Shown here piece after piece: positions 19,726 through 31,252 of a stretch of 41,354 nucleotides of DNA. Both the position numbers and the translations under genes were made by a program. Origin of the DNA: Thamnocephalis sphaerospora (lineage: Eukaryota; Zoopagomycota; Zoopagomycetes; Zoopagales; Sigmoideomycetaceae); contig KZ992497.1 in NCBI GenBank assembly GCA_003614735.1, positions 1-41,354 on the forward strand. Direction: 5' to 3'. The number at the start of each line of letters is the position of its first letter. The first letter of the stretch is position 1. The notes beneath the pieces are model-generated. The model was not told where the DNA came from. It was given only the letters and a program-made list of their open reading frames with translations, and searched no databases.

Positions 19726-21835
19726 CCGTGCAGTATAGCGGCACAATAGCAAGCGAGGGGACAATTAGCAATGCTGGCGTAGACGGTGAGCTGGCGTTGT
19801 CGGATGCTGGCGTGAGGCTGGAGACGTTGGCGGGATAGTGTAGCCAAAGAAGCGGGCGCGCCGACAGCGATGGCCTTAATATTTGGCAATGGCGAAAGAC
19901 GGTCGCCTTGTAACCACCACGGGCCGCCCTATTTGGCTCGTGCGAGCGTGTGTGCTCGACCGCGCGGCTTGTGAGAAACACCGTGTTATTACGCGGGGTG
20001 CAATCCGCTTACAGCCTATTTTGACCACGGCTGTGTACGCGCGCCAGTCAAGCCTGCGCACATTCCATGTCGCCACTCCGCGTGCTATGGCGCGCGAAGC
20101 ATAGCAGCAGCCATATCCGATGCCCACGCTGCTTTTCAGGTAGGTACGCTGGCTCTAAACCCCGCCATAACAGATTGGAGTATCAAAACACTAGGCTAAG
20201 GCGAAATACATACTGTCCTACCAACAATCGGCAGAGTCAAGCCGAGCGCTCTCTCCTCAGCGAATCATTGCGAGACTGTTGCCGTCCGCAGTGCGGGTAC
20301 GCTAGCGCCCTGCTTTGTTCGCGTGGCTCTGTGCTAGCAGCTGCCGCTTTCCTGGAGCAATAGCATGCACTCCATTTCCTCTGTACGCGCTACCACAGCA
20401 CGGCAAATCCTGGATCGACGCTTGCCTTGTCGACCCCGATATGTGCGCGCCAGGGAATATTTCAAATTTCAGCACAATCTGTCCCTCCTTGCTAATACCG
20501 GCATTTTGTCTGCATGTACACCGGGAGGCAGACGTAAATACATGCATCATGTTCTCCCGGCCTATGCAGCGTGGCTTCATGCCTGGTTTACGGCAATGTA
20601 CCATGTTTCCCTGCCTCTTGCACCAATTCCCGTCGACGGAGGGCCCTTTGAGTGGTACAGGAAACGCTGAGAACGCGGACGGTGGTCGGCCAAGAGTGCA
20701 GGTCATGCAAGCCTGAATCTGGACGAGCATGCAGTCTTTGCCAATGCGGCAAGCCGGTCTAGCCTTTGCACAACCTGCCATTCTCTCCAGACGCACTAAA
20801 CGTGCGCGACGCACAACGCCTGCGTGCTTTCCACAAAACACATGGCGCTCATCTCGGCGAAACACCCTCAGCGACTAGAGTGTAGCATTGGCCAGATGCA
20901 CCTTCTTGTACTTGTGCATGCTGCAAGCCGGATGACATTGCGATATCATCAAGCGAGCAGCAGCTGGGCAGCGGCGCATTATCGATACGTGCCGCCGACA
21001 GCTTACCAGAAAGGACGCTGCTTGTGTAATATCGTGAGAATGCGCAATAGCATCCAAGACATGCTTCCTATGTACGTTCATCTGCGTAACACTACAGCGG
21101 AGAACACGGTGTGAACTGTGCGCAGCCGTGGCGGCCATCTAAACGGACACTGGGCCGCCTATTTAGAATAGACATTGCGGAATCCAACCTGGCAAAGGTT
21201 GGCGGGTTTCAGCGCTCACCCGGGAGAACCGGCTTCCGCGGTGATGCGGCGCTCACTGCGGCGCATGTTCCTGATCAGAGCACCATGCGGAGCTGCAACC
21301 TTTGCACGCCCATCGCAGAGATATCCTTGATTGCTTTGGGCCTGCTCGGATGCCAGCGCAGACAGCTGCAAAGTGTGTGCCATCGCTCAAGCGGCAGTAC
21401 TGCTCACACATAGAGCACATATTGGGCATGGACACGTGCACAGGGAATAATAGCGGTCCCGCCAGTCCTCTACAGATTGTTACTTATCAGACATCGGCAT
21501 CATCAGCATGCCGGTCCTTGTCTGCCCTGTCGTCATGAAGAAAAGCTGCGGATGCAGAGCGCTAGCTGCAGAGCAATCTTCCGTGCCATATATGAGATAG
21601 CACGCTTGGTGGCGTTGCCGCGTGCAAGATAGCGATCAGATGCGACCAATATCGCGCCTGCCCGTATTGGTGGACATCACTCAGCCCAACGCTTCCTCAT
21701 TCCTCTCACTTCCACACTACAATTCCTCCGCTCCCACCGCACTTGGCCCGGTATACCGCCAGACAGATATATACTAGCACGCTCGTCTCGAACAGAACCG
21801 CACACAAATCGTCTACACCGTCCAGCGAGCGTCTC
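19726..21835. other. Long intergenic region, no recognisable gene
   Basis: About 2.1 kb between divergent receptor-like F (-) and the OAC1-like gene (+). The longest frame (20302-20865, -) starts at a non-ATG codon, is cysteine- and arginine-rich and lacks domain features. Other frames overlap on both strands. It may hold decayed sequence or long promoters. I found no tRNA or repeat. Confidence 0.45.
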
Positions 21836-23139
21836 ATGGCGGCAGCGACGGCAAGCGTGCCCAATGTCGGCGTGCACGTTGGAAACGGAGAGCACACGCT
21901 GGCAGCGGAGCATACTGGAGGCAGCCGTGTCGGTATACACGCCGCACACGCGTCCGCCATTGCACGTTATCCAATACTTGGGTTTCTGGCCGGCGCAATA
22001 GCAGCATGCGGTGCCGTCACCGTGACAAATCCGCTTGAGGTAGGCCACGGCGCAAGGCGGCAAGCGCACCGCCATCGCCGCTAATAGCTGCCCAACGGCC
22101 CAGGTGGTCAAGACACGGATGCAACTCCAGGGAGAGCTAGGCCAACTAGCAGCCCCAAACGGCCAGGCTAGTGGGAGCGGTATGGCCGCTAGAGCATATC
22201 CCAGCACGCTGTCGGCCATGCGCACCATTGCGCGTCACGAGGGTGCCCGCAGTTTGCAGAAAGGTCTGGGCGCAGCCTACGCCTACCAGGTGGCGATGAA
22301 TGGTGCGCGTCTCGGCATGTACGAGCCCACCAAGCGCTGGCTGCTCCGGTGCAACGCGCAGATACGTGGCGTTGAGATTGTGCACACCAGCAACGGCGTT
22401 GATCCTGTCGCCGTCCGTGTCGTGGCTGGTGGCCTGGCCGGTGCAGCGGGCGCTGTTCTAGGCAGCCCACTCTACCTGGTCAAGACTCGGTTGCAGAGCC
22501 ACTCGGAGCACATTCGCATTGGTCATCAGCACCAGTATCGCGGCACATTACACGGCCTACGCGCCATCTTTGCAACTGAAGGTGGCCTGCGCGGTCTGTT
22601 TCGCGGTGCGGACGCAGCCATGATGCGCGCCATGGTAGGCTCTGCCGTGCAGCTATCCACCTATGACCAATGCAAGGCATTTGTCACGCAGACACTAGGC
22701 CTGCGGAACGGTTGGCCAGCGCACACGGCCGCATCCTTTATCACGGGTGTAGCCGTGTGCTGTGCAATGAATCCGTTCGATGTGGTAAGCACGCGCGTGT
22801 ACAATCAAGCGCACGATCCAGTGACCGGAGCCGGCCGGCTATACCGCGGTCCCTTTGACTGTCTGGTGAAGACGGTGCGCGCCGAAGGTGTTCGCGGTTT
22901 GTTCAAGGGCCTCGGCGCACATTACCTGCGCATTGGGTAGGTCAACGCGACAAAGCTGCACCGCATTTATTCATGCTCACATTCTCGCAATCCTACAGAC
23001 CGCACACCGTGCTCACCTTTGTCCTTTTGGTACGTTGTTGGCGAGTAACAAGCACGGTATAAACGCATGCTAACCCCAAAGGTCGTGTGCGCAGGAACAA
23101 GCCAAGGCAGCCATCGAGACTGCGTGGTCACGCTGGTGA
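21836..23139 (+). CDS. OAC1: Mitochondrial carrier, oxaloacetate/sulfate type (OAC1-like)
   Basis: Exons 21836-22039, 22104-22936, 22999-23029 and 23095-23139 give 370 aa, slightly longer than yeast Oac1 because of an N-terminal extension of about 45 residues. Three mitochondrial-carrier repeats are visible. Their signatures are NPLEVVKTRMQ (about residue 65), SPLYLVKTRLQ and NPFDVVSTRVYNQ. The non-canonical second and third signatures, the RVYNQ ending and the final RIGPHTVLTFVLLEQ block are characteristic of OAC1/SLC25A34-35 proteins, which exchange oxaloacetate, sulfate or related anions across the inner mitochondrial membrane. Substrate specificity is inferred from family. The first intron falls inside the first signature, and all donors are GT (gtaggc, gtaggt, gtacgt). 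Confidence 0.92.
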
Positions 23140-23858
23140 CGCTCAGGCTTTCTTTCTCTCCACTTACACGCCCCACACATTTAATCATTTAGCATCATCT
23201 CCCAGTTGACATACACATAGCACACACCAGTTGTCGCCATTGAAATGGGAACCGTTTATCATAGTATTACTAGCTGGTGAATGGTAGATGATGGCTTGTG
23301 TGCATGGCAGTGTGGATGGCATCATTATGTGCCAGCAGGCGCATGGCCACGGAAGAGTGCCGTCTTCGTCGCCGTCGTCGCGTATTGATTGTCTGCACAC
23401 GCAAAACGCCACGAGCGAGACAGTGTAGGGATGTATACGTGGGCAATGCAGGCAAGATGCGGCCAGCAGAAATGGCACCGCGCGCGATTGGGTACGAAGA
23501 ATGCGACAGCCACAAACCGGAGCAACAGCAGAACGCGACAGAGCGTCAGTTGAGGGGAAGGGAGAAAGAAACGGAAATGAGAGAGAGTGAGAGTGAGAGA
23601 GGATGCGCACGCGCGTACAGCACCCGGTGGACAACCGCCTGGCCAAAGCGATCCAGCACATGGCATTCCGGTCCACTTTCTTCTCCCCTTCTCCTCCTTC
23701 TTCTCCAGGAGAAAGGAGATGGGCGGTGATGTGCATACAGGTGTGCAGCGGTGTTGTGTGTGTGTGTGTGTGTGTGCTGGACGCAAACAAAACGTGAGAA
23801 AAGCAGCGCAGAAAACGAAAGCGAAGGTAAAGCAAAGGACAGCAGAGACGTGGCCGCG
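23140..23858. other. Convergent intergenic region
   Basis: This holds the 3' flanks of the OAC1-like gene (+) and the PKA gene (-). The minus strand is very pyrimidine-rich and includes a (TG)11 tract at 23755-23776. The open frames here are products of that low complexity. I see no gene. Confidence 0.5.
23755..23776. repeat. (TG)11 microsatellite
   Basis: An uninterrupted TG run in the 3' flank of the PKA gene. Confidence 0.95.
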
Positions 23859-25692
23859 TTAAAAGTTCTCAAAGAGGTGTGCATACGGGTCTTCGCACAC
23901 GCGGCCGTACGGCTCGTTGGACTCCTGGTACTGGTCAAAGTTACTTGTGTCGCCGGCGCCCTTGACGACCGGCACGATGGGCGCCTTGATGCCGCCACGC
24001 TTTAGCATCTCCCAGTCAATGTCCATGAACCACCGATGCCGCTTGATGTCCTCCACGCCACCACGCAGGTTGCCGTAGCGTTTGCTCAAATCGGCCGCCA
24101 GCAGTCGCTTGATAAGATCTTTGGCCAGCGGATCAATGTGAGGAGGCCATTTGATCTTGCCAATGAGAATCTTCTCGTACAGCTTAAAGTGATCCTCATC
24201 GTAGAAGGGCGGATAGCCGGCCAGCATTTCAAAAATGAGAATGCCCAGCGAGTACCAGTCCACCGCCTTGCCGTAGCCCTTTGACTGGATAATCTCCGGT
24301 GCCAGGTAATCGGGCGTGCCGCAAAGCGTCCAGGTTACATCCGGCACGTGCTTGGCAAACCCAAAGTCGGTAATCTTGACGTTGCCACTCTCGCTTAGTA
24401 GCAGATTTTCCGGCTTCAAATCACGATAGATGACGTCCAGCGAGTGCAGATAGTCAAACGCAAGCACCACCTGCGCCGCGTAGAACTTGGCGACGTGATT
24501 GGGAAAACGCTAATGGATCCTCTACGGTTAGCAGATTCCCAAGTTTACCTTCTGCCACCACCACCACCACCACACTGCCCTACTTGCCTGGAACTTGCGC
24601 AGATAGGTAAACATTTCGCCGCCCACCACATACTCCATGATCATGTAAAGATTGACCGAGTCCTGGAAGGTGGCCAGCAGATTCACAAGGAACGGATGCC
24701 GCGTCTGCTCCAGAATAGACTTTTCGTTGACAATATGCTCCACCTGCTTCAGCCTCACTACTTCGGACTTTTTCAGCACCTTCATCGCATAGTAGACACC
24801 CGTCTCACGATGCTGCACGAGATGCACACGGCCAAAGGAGCCGGTGCCCAGCGTGCGAGAAATGTGAAAGTCTTTGAGATGCACATTGCCCAGCGTGGCC
24901 ACCTGAGGCGGCATGATGTCTGCAGCAGCGACGGCGGTGACGGCGGTTGTGCCAGACACTGCGCCACGCTCGTCCGCCACCCGGGTAGGTGCTCCTGCCG
25001 CAGCCGGACTAGGAATGGGCGTTCGATTGGGTGTGGAGGTGTGTGACGCCGCTGATACGCCGGCGGATGTGTGCTGCAGCGGATGCATCTGAGGCGCCTA
25101 CGTAAGCCGCATTATTCGCAGTGAGTGTACTGTGTGTTGTGTGATTATGACGTGACGGATGCGTTGATAACAACAATCACAGACATGACCCAGCAACAAT
25201 TCAATACACATCCACACACACACACACACACACACACCCTTCACACCCACTCACCTCGCTGTACTGGCTGTGATACGACGAAGGAGCAGGCACCGGCTTG
25301 GACACGGTGGACAACGACGGCACAGAACTGGTGCCAGCGTATCCGGTCGCATGCTGTGGCGGATAATGCTGCGCCTGGGCCGCCGGTGATGCTGCACTCG
25401 CCGTCGCAGTATTTGCCGCAATCGGCACCGGCGGCGGCGCATGCGAAGGCGGTGGCAGAGGCGGGGCCTGCGGATAGTAGGGCTGCTGCTGCGGCTGCGG
25501 CTCGTACTGCTGAACATGGCCGTTACCGCCCGATGTATGCGGCAGATCGCGCTGGTGATAGTGCGGATGATGCTCCTTGGAAAGGCCGCTGCCGCCGCCA
25601 CCGCCATGCTTGTGCAGATGGAACGAAGACATGCCCGGCAGCGTTATCGAGTAGCTCTTCCCGCCACTGCCAATTTTGTTGAGAAACGACAT
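23859..25692 (-). CDS. TPK: cAMP-dependent protein kinase (PKA) catalytic subunit
   Basis: Exons 25692-25255, 25097-24588 and 24509-23859 give 532 aa. The first about 215 residues are a His/Gln/Pro/Gly-rich extension typical of fungal PKA catalytic subunits. The kinase domain shows the glycine loop LGTGSFGRV (about 229-237), the VAIK-type lysine in YAMKVLK (252), the alphaC Glu in HIVNEKS (271), YRDLKPEN (D346), DFG (D364) and the activation-loop Thr in [14 protein letters not shown] (T377). It ends with the [17 protein letters not shown] block and the hydrophobic motif FENF. It phosphorylates Arg-Arg-x-Ser/Thr sites once cAMP releases the regulatory subunit. Intron 1 (157 nt) carries a CA tract. 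Intron 2 is a GC-AG intron whose use is forced by frame ([15 protein letters not shown]). Confidence 0.96.
24510..24587 (-). other. GC-AG intron in the PKA gene (78 nt)
   Basis: The donor is CAG|GCAAGTAGG and the acceptor ccattag|CG. The nearest GT (four bases in) breaks the reading frame with every nearby acceptor. The joined protein ([18 protein letters not shown]) matches the invariant PKA sequence. Confidence 0.88.
25213..25237. repeat. (CA)12 microsatellite in PKA intron 1
   Basis: A CA run on the plus strand (TG in the transcript) inside the first intron, 17 nt from the donor. Confidence 0.95.
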
Positions 25693-26718
25693 GGCGTAAT
25701 TGCGTCTGGCGAAGCGCGAGAATCGTCACCCGTGGAATCTGTGCGAAGAGGCAGAACAGCAAAGAGAAAACGCCCGAAAGAGCAGGCAGATGGAACAAGA
25801 GAAGGGATACACACAGATTGGCGAAGGGGCACGCGCGTTAGTCGGCTGATAAACAAACGCAAGGACCGCAGCCGCCTGTTTGTTCATCGGTCCGCGCCCA
25901 GTGTACGAACGACGCGCTTGCGCTTCTCTCCGCGCGCCATCGTGCTGGCCCACATTGGCCCACTCGACTGGGTACAACGTGTCCTCGGAGTATGTGCGCG
26001 TGTGGCACAGCAGACGCGGCGTGTGGACCATACATACACCACGACGGCGCTCTTCTGTCCCGTGCACCTAGCCATCGGTACGCGATAGAGGCTAGTCTGC
26101 GCGCACCCTCATCACCACCGCCACTACCGCCACCTATCGACGCCTATCGACGCCGGCCAAGCACGCGTCGTCGACGGCAGCAAACGACGGCGTCTACTCG
26201 TTCGTCCATCCTCCGTACGTCCCCGCGCGCACGCACAGCCCTCGCACATCCACCCGTGCCTTGGTAGGACGTCCTAAATGGGCCTTTGCTGGCCAGGGAC
26301 CACCAGGTATATGCATAAAACGCCGCGACCCTGACACGCCCATGACATCGATAAACGCGCGCCTACCAGTACAACACAGTCCAGCCGCGGTTGACCAGCA
26401 GAGGCGAGCAATAAACGTCCTAGGCAGCTCCAGGGGCCGACGACAAGACTGTCGCACAGTCAATAATGGGGAGGCACGCGCTGTTGACCCGCAATGGGTG
26501 CCAGGCCAGTGATGCACAGCCGACTGAGACAGTCGTGTGGAGAGAAGGAAAGACGAGTGAGCGAGCGAGCGCGCGTGTACACACACACCCGCGCGTTCAA
26601 GCGATAGCGTCAATGCACGAGCGCAGCTGTGCACGCTAGCAATGAGTGGGACGGCAGATGAAAAAGTGCCGTGGGCCGTAATCGGCTGCTCGGTCAATCA
26701 ATTAGTCAGTCAGACAGA

Positions 26719-26745
26719 CAGTCAGTCAGTCAGTCAGTCAGTCAG
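26719..26745. repeat. (CAGT)n tetranucleotide array
   Basis: Tandem CAGT units in an otherwise unassigned region, preceded by degenerate units from about 26703. Confidence 0.9.
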
Positions 26746-26814
26746 ATGCTCGGCAGATTGGTCCGTAGACAGGCCGGCCGGTCAGTAAGGCAGATTGGTT
26801 AGTTGGTTGGCCAG

Positions 26815-26860
26815 TCGGTCGGTCGGTCGGTCGGTCGGTCGGTCGGTCGGTCGGTCGGTC
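26815..26860. repeat. (TCGG)n tetranucleotide array
   Basis: About 11 uninterrupted TCGG units, flanked by degenerate GGTT/GGCC units from 26795 onward. Confidence 0.95.
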
Positions 26861-28275
26861 CGTCGGGTAGGAGAGCGTCGACGAGTGGCCAGCGCCAGTG
26901 TCGGCCGTCGATACGGTGCTGTCGCGTCACAGACTGACGAGTCAACGTGCGAAGGAGCGTGAGGCGGCGCTAAAAGTGGGATGCGCAGGAAAATGGTGTC
27001 AGGCAAAGAGGAGGCGGGTGTACCAGACGCGCAAAGCTAATGGCGATGAGCGTCGTTGATGGTCGTTGCCGTAGCAGCAGCAGCCGTCGTTGTCGTCGTT
27101 GCAGGGTAGACGCGCGCGCCGCAGCAAGCAGAGAACGCCACGGCACTCACAGGCAGTGGCTGCGGCGGCAGGAGCACAGGCTAGCGTGGTAGGTAGGTGG
27201 CAGACTGGCCAAGGTGGCAAAGCAGCAGGTGCAGCGTACGGGAGCAGTCAGAGGAGAGCGAGCGTGGGCAAAAGAGAGAGAGAGAGACGAGGGTGCAACT
27301 GGGCGAGAACAAGGTAAGGCGAGTGCACTAGTGGTGTGTGTGTGTGTGTTGTGGATCGAGACAGAAACGGAGCAGCATGCGAGTGTGTGTGGAGGGTGTG
27401 TGCTAAGAAGGGAGGTGTGTGTGGCTGCTTAAAGTGGCAGTAGACACGTTGCTGTCAAGTCGGTTAGATGGTTAAAGGATGGGCCATCTGACCGAACGAG
27501 GCGATGCTGAAACGCCAGCGACAGTCGCCATGGTCAAGTAGCGGCACTACCATAGTGCAGGGCATGACACGAATGGCTGGCGAGCATGCAGCACGCTGTG
27601 AGTGTGACTAGAGTGCGTGGCTGCGGCCGACGAAAAGGGTGGCCTACCTACGCCCACGCCATGAAAATGGTGCGTGGCGTGGTCGTACATTTCGGAGGAT
27701 AGGAAAGAAAGAGCGAACGGGGCCAGACCGCACCCGCAAAGGGGCCGATAACACAAGCGGCCATCTGGGCGTAGCCACCAGCATGCTCCGTAGTCGCCAC
27801 GAAGAAGCTAGGAGGTGCCAGCGCATCAAAGGCAAAACACGGTTGTGGCATTGCCATAGCGCCACGCTGCCCTACAGGCGACCACGCATGGTGCTGATGA
27901 TAACGATGATGATCGATAAAGACAGCGAGGTGTATTGCCCGAGCCATGCTACGTCAACACAGGCCGGGTGGCGTTGCACCGCTTGGACAAAGCCCCATGG
28001 CGCTCGTCTGCACCGCCGGCTTCCGTCACGCCAGCCTGCTCGGCGTCGGTGTAGGATGGCATGGAATGGCGGATCGTGGGCACGCACGCGCATGCGTGTC
28101 CACGTCGGCCGCGCAGATGCAATGCGGCCGCGAAAAGGGAGACGCGCCGACACACGCACACGCACACACCGTTTGGAATTAGGAGACCACCGCAAAAGCA
28201 CCGGTCACACCACGGTCACTTGTCCGCAAGTGCGCTGATGGATGCAGTCTGCACTACACACGTGGCCATCGCTGT

Positions 28276-28350
28276 ATCGTCGTCATCGCTGTTGTCGTCG
28301 TCGCCGTCGTCGTCGCCGTCGCCGTCGTTGCAGTTGCCAGCGTCGTCATG
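28276..28350. repeat. CGT/CGC trinucleotide-rich tract
   Basis: Imperfect tandem GTC/GCC trinucleotides on the plus strand. On the minus strand this reads as Asp-rich or Thr-rich low complexity depending on frame, which explains the spurious frames there. Confidence 0.8.
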
Positions 28351-28502
28351 ATGATCAGCACTGCTGCGGCGGTGCACATCTTCATGGGCGTCATTTGAGA
28401 AAGGGGGAATCGGGCAAGTACCATGGACCGGCGTATCCAGAAAAGCCGGCGACGGGGTTGACAAAAACATCCTGCCAGATCACCAATAAAGGAAATAATG
28501 CG

Positions 28503-28518
28503 CATTTGGCGCCAAATG
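28503..28518. promoter_or_regulatory. 16-bp perfect palindrome with two E2F-like half sites
   Basis: CATTTGGCGCCAAATG is self-complementary and contains TTTGGCGC on both strands, a match to the E2F/DP consensus TTTSSCGC. A further half site, GCGCCAAA, lies at 28527-28534. Binding is inferred only. Confidence 0.4.
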
Positions 28519-28918
28519 AGCACGTCGCGCCAAAGATGGCGATGCTAAGGGATAGGTCTAAATTGACCCCTGGTGCAAGTAAACAGGGTATATTGCGGCG
28601 TGGGTGCTCCGGATAGGATACAAAAGAAGACAACACGAGGGCATGTATGCCGGCAACTGGAGCTGTGGTAAGCATCAAGAGAAACGGCCGCACGCTAAAT
28701 AATAGAGTAAAACACCAGGTGCCAGCGCCATAGAGGTGCGAGCACGGAAAGCGTCTGTGATGATGAGCGCAAAGACAGCAAGGCCAAAGAACCAAATGGC
28801 AAAGCGTATAGAAAGTAGGTCACAGCGGCAGTGCAGGTGAAAAAGCTACGGCCAACCTGGCCAAAGCACTGGTGTACACCGGGTACAGGGACTGACGGAA
28901 ACAAGCATGGGCGGGTGG

Positions 28919-31252
28919 CTAAAGACTGCCAGCATGGCTACTGTCGCTGCTGCTGACCCCAACTCGGCTCAGTGTGCCAAAAGGCGTAGCGCTTGGCGTC
29001 ATGCCCGGGGTGCCACCCGGGGTTGCTCTTGGCGTGGCCGGATTAAAGCTGCCGTAGGAGGGCGAGCTGGGCATCAGTGTGATGCTATTGTGCGAAAGCG
29101 CGCCGGCAGTCATAAACCGGGTGCTGTTGCCCTCAGGACTGCTGACAGTGGTGATGACGGTGGCTGGCATTGATGTTGCCCTAGTGGTGGTGGCCGTGGG
29201 TGTAGCAGCGACCGTGACGCTGGTCGGTGCGCCAGCCCCAAACGCGCCAAATGACGCGCTGCTTTTTTCGCGCGAAGTGATTTCCGCATCGGCCGGCATC
29301 AGGTCACGAAACTCCTCTAGTGCTCGCTCGTTGAGCATGCTGAGCGACTGCAGACGCCAGACGCTGCCGAAATGCATGAAAATGTACTCGAGCGCCACAA
29401 GCTTTAGCCCCGATTCGCCGGCCATCACGGCCGCCTGGAAGATGGGTGCACAGGTGGCCAGCGACATGTGGCGTTCGACGAGAAGGCGGCAGCAGAGTTT
29501 GGCCAAGCGTGGTAGCAGGTATATGTTTGCTATCTCCAGCACTCCCGTCACCACCTCCCAGCTGGCGTGCTCGGGCAGCTGATCTACGTAGAGATAGTAC
29601 ACGAACGCGTTCACCACCTCGGACGATTCGGGCAGCTCCAGCCAGCCGTCCTTGGTCTCTCGCATACCGCTAGCTTGCAGATTACGAAAGTGCGGCCAGC
29701 GGGCACAGAGCACCGCGCGATGCACCATGACCGGCTCGTCATCCTGCGGCCGCAGACTAAAGTCGGCGAGTTCCGGATGGTCCAGCAGCCAAGCGAAATC
29801 GCTGCCAAGAGTCGTTGCGGGCACCTGCCACACGCCCGCAGGCTCCAGATTGACGACGAGCAGATCGCGAAAGTGGTCGTATAGCTGCGGTCGCTTTGGA
29901 TCCGCATTGCCCAGGAACACCAGCCGACGCTGCGACGGATCGGTAGTTCCGGATGCCGACTCGCCCAGCTCTTCGGCCGTGGCCACGGTAAAGTAGTTCC
30001 AGACACCACGCTCCAGGCAGCGTTCTTTGGGCAGCTTGGACCACTCGAGCGTGCCCAGGTCCAGCAGCCAGAGGTTGTATTCGGAATCTTCCTCATTCTT
30101 CATAAACTTGCCAAACATGACCAATCGCCCATCGCCTACATACTCGGTGAAATGATGCGATTTGAGCAGCTCCACATCGCCAGTAATGCCGGTCTGTGGC
30201 AATACTTTGCCTAGGCGCAGATCAACCACATACAGGTCCGTGACTGTCTTGCCACTGCCGTCCTTGCCCGCGTAGATGTACATCCGATCGTGCACCAGCA
30301 AGGCCGAATGGTTGTAGCGCGGTGGCACCGGGTGCGGTTTGGACCACGCAAATGTATTAAGATCCAGCACGCTCATCTGTGACAGTACGTAGGTGCCTAA
30401 TTGCACCGCGTTAGCACCACTGTGGCGGTCAGAGCAAAAAGGCAGCGACACGCAAATTGCTTACGTGATGCTACCGTATGACAGCAAGTGCCGGAAAAAG
30501 CAGAGTACCGCGAGTAAGCCATCGGTCAGACCTTGGTCCGGCCATGTTCATGTCACCTACACTCTGCATTTTTGGCAAAGCCACCGTAGACGTACATCTT
30601 GTCGTCGTAGATCACGGCCGTGTGCAAATAGCGCGCGAGCACCTGATGCCCCGTGATGGGCGGCCGCGACCATGCGCGCTGTTTTAGGTCAAAGAGAATA
30701 ACATCGTTGCAATACTCTTGAAACTCGTTGGTTCCGCCTAACCACCATCAAGCCGCGTTGGTTGTCATTGCGGTTATGTCAACGCCGGTGCAGTGTCATC
30801 CAAATGCCATCCGTATGTCGGTCAGCGCCCTATCGCACTCGTGCCTGTCTGTATACACCCGTCTTGCCTACCAAAGATGATAATGTAATGACGCCAGAGT
30901 GCAGCCGTATGGCCGTAGCGTTTAGTTGGCGGCGTGCCTAGCGTGGCCTGTAGGGAACGCGATCAGCCAAGTAGTCTGCCGGCTACAGACGCCTTGCTCA
31001 CGTGCAAGCGTGCATTTACGCATGCCAGTACACCGCCATCACGCGCCATCATGCATCACCCAGTGCATGCTGGCCACTTGCCTGGAGGCTTGTCCAAACG
31101 CCAGTGCGAAAGTCCAGCTGGTGGATATGCTCAGGTACCACGCCGCCGCCGCCAAAGGTGTAGAGAAGATGTCGGTCGCGCGTAAACGACGGACGCCACA
31201 GGCCAACCACGTTGTCGCCGGTCGTCGGCTTGAGCTCCACTAGACGAAACAT
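28919..31252 (-). CDS. ral2: Ral2-like Kelch-repeat and BTB protein
   Basis: Exons 31252-31082, 30947-30872, 30737-30561 and 30396-28919 give 633 aa. The first about 330 residues form Kelch-type blades: LYTFGGGGVVPEHIHQLD, RYGHTAALWRHYIIIFGG, RYLHTAVIYDDKMYVYGG and RYNHSALLVHDRMYIYAG. A BTB domain follows at about 345-448 (LADFSLRP...VMVHRAVLCARWPHF...FVYYLYVDQL), then a BACK-like helical region and a Ser/Thr/Pro-rich low-complexity tail. Kelch followed by BTB is the layout of S. pombe Ral2, which acts upstream of Ras1, and of metazoan LZTR1, a CUL3 adaptor for Ras-family proteins. Assignment rests on architecture. Intron 1 is GC-AG; introns are 134, 134 and 164 nt, longer than elsewhere. The start is the first in-frame ATG (MFRLVELKP). 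Confidence 0.85.
30948..31081 (-). other. GC-AG intron in the Ral2-like gene (134 nt)
   Basis: The donor is CAG|GCAAGTGGC and the acceptor ccctacag|GCC. Using the GT four bases in would lead to a stop shortly after the acceptor. The joined frame gives TSLQ|ATLGTPPTKRYGHTAAL, a proper Kelch blade. Confidence 0.85.

Larger units (their letters stand above)
25693..28918. other. 3.2-kb gene-free, repeat-rich stretch upstream of the PKA gene
   Basis: This lies between the PKA start and the Ral2-like stop, both minus strand. Many overlapping open frames exist in all registers, with Arg/His/Thr-rich low-complexity translations and no domain, so I call none. It holds tetranucleotide arrays (26719-26745, 26815-26860), a CGT-type trinucleotide tract (28276-28350), scattered TG/GA runs and a 16-bp palindrome resembling paired E2F sites. 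It may act as an extended promoter or a long untranslated leader for the kinase. Confidence 0.5.

Noticed and set aside
20302-20865. 187-codon minus-strand frame
   Set aside because: It starts at a non-ATG codon, is Cys/Arg-rich, is overlapped by plus-strand frames of similar length and matches nothing.
26700-26870. Regular tandem repeats that could suggest a CRISPR array or centromere-like satellite
   Set aside because: The units are uninterrupted tetranucleotides without spacers, so these are simple microsatellites.
27639-28238. 199-codon plus-strand frame in the repeat-rich region
   Set aside because: It is Arg/Thr/His low complexity, overlapped by several frames on both strands, and has no splice-linked partner.
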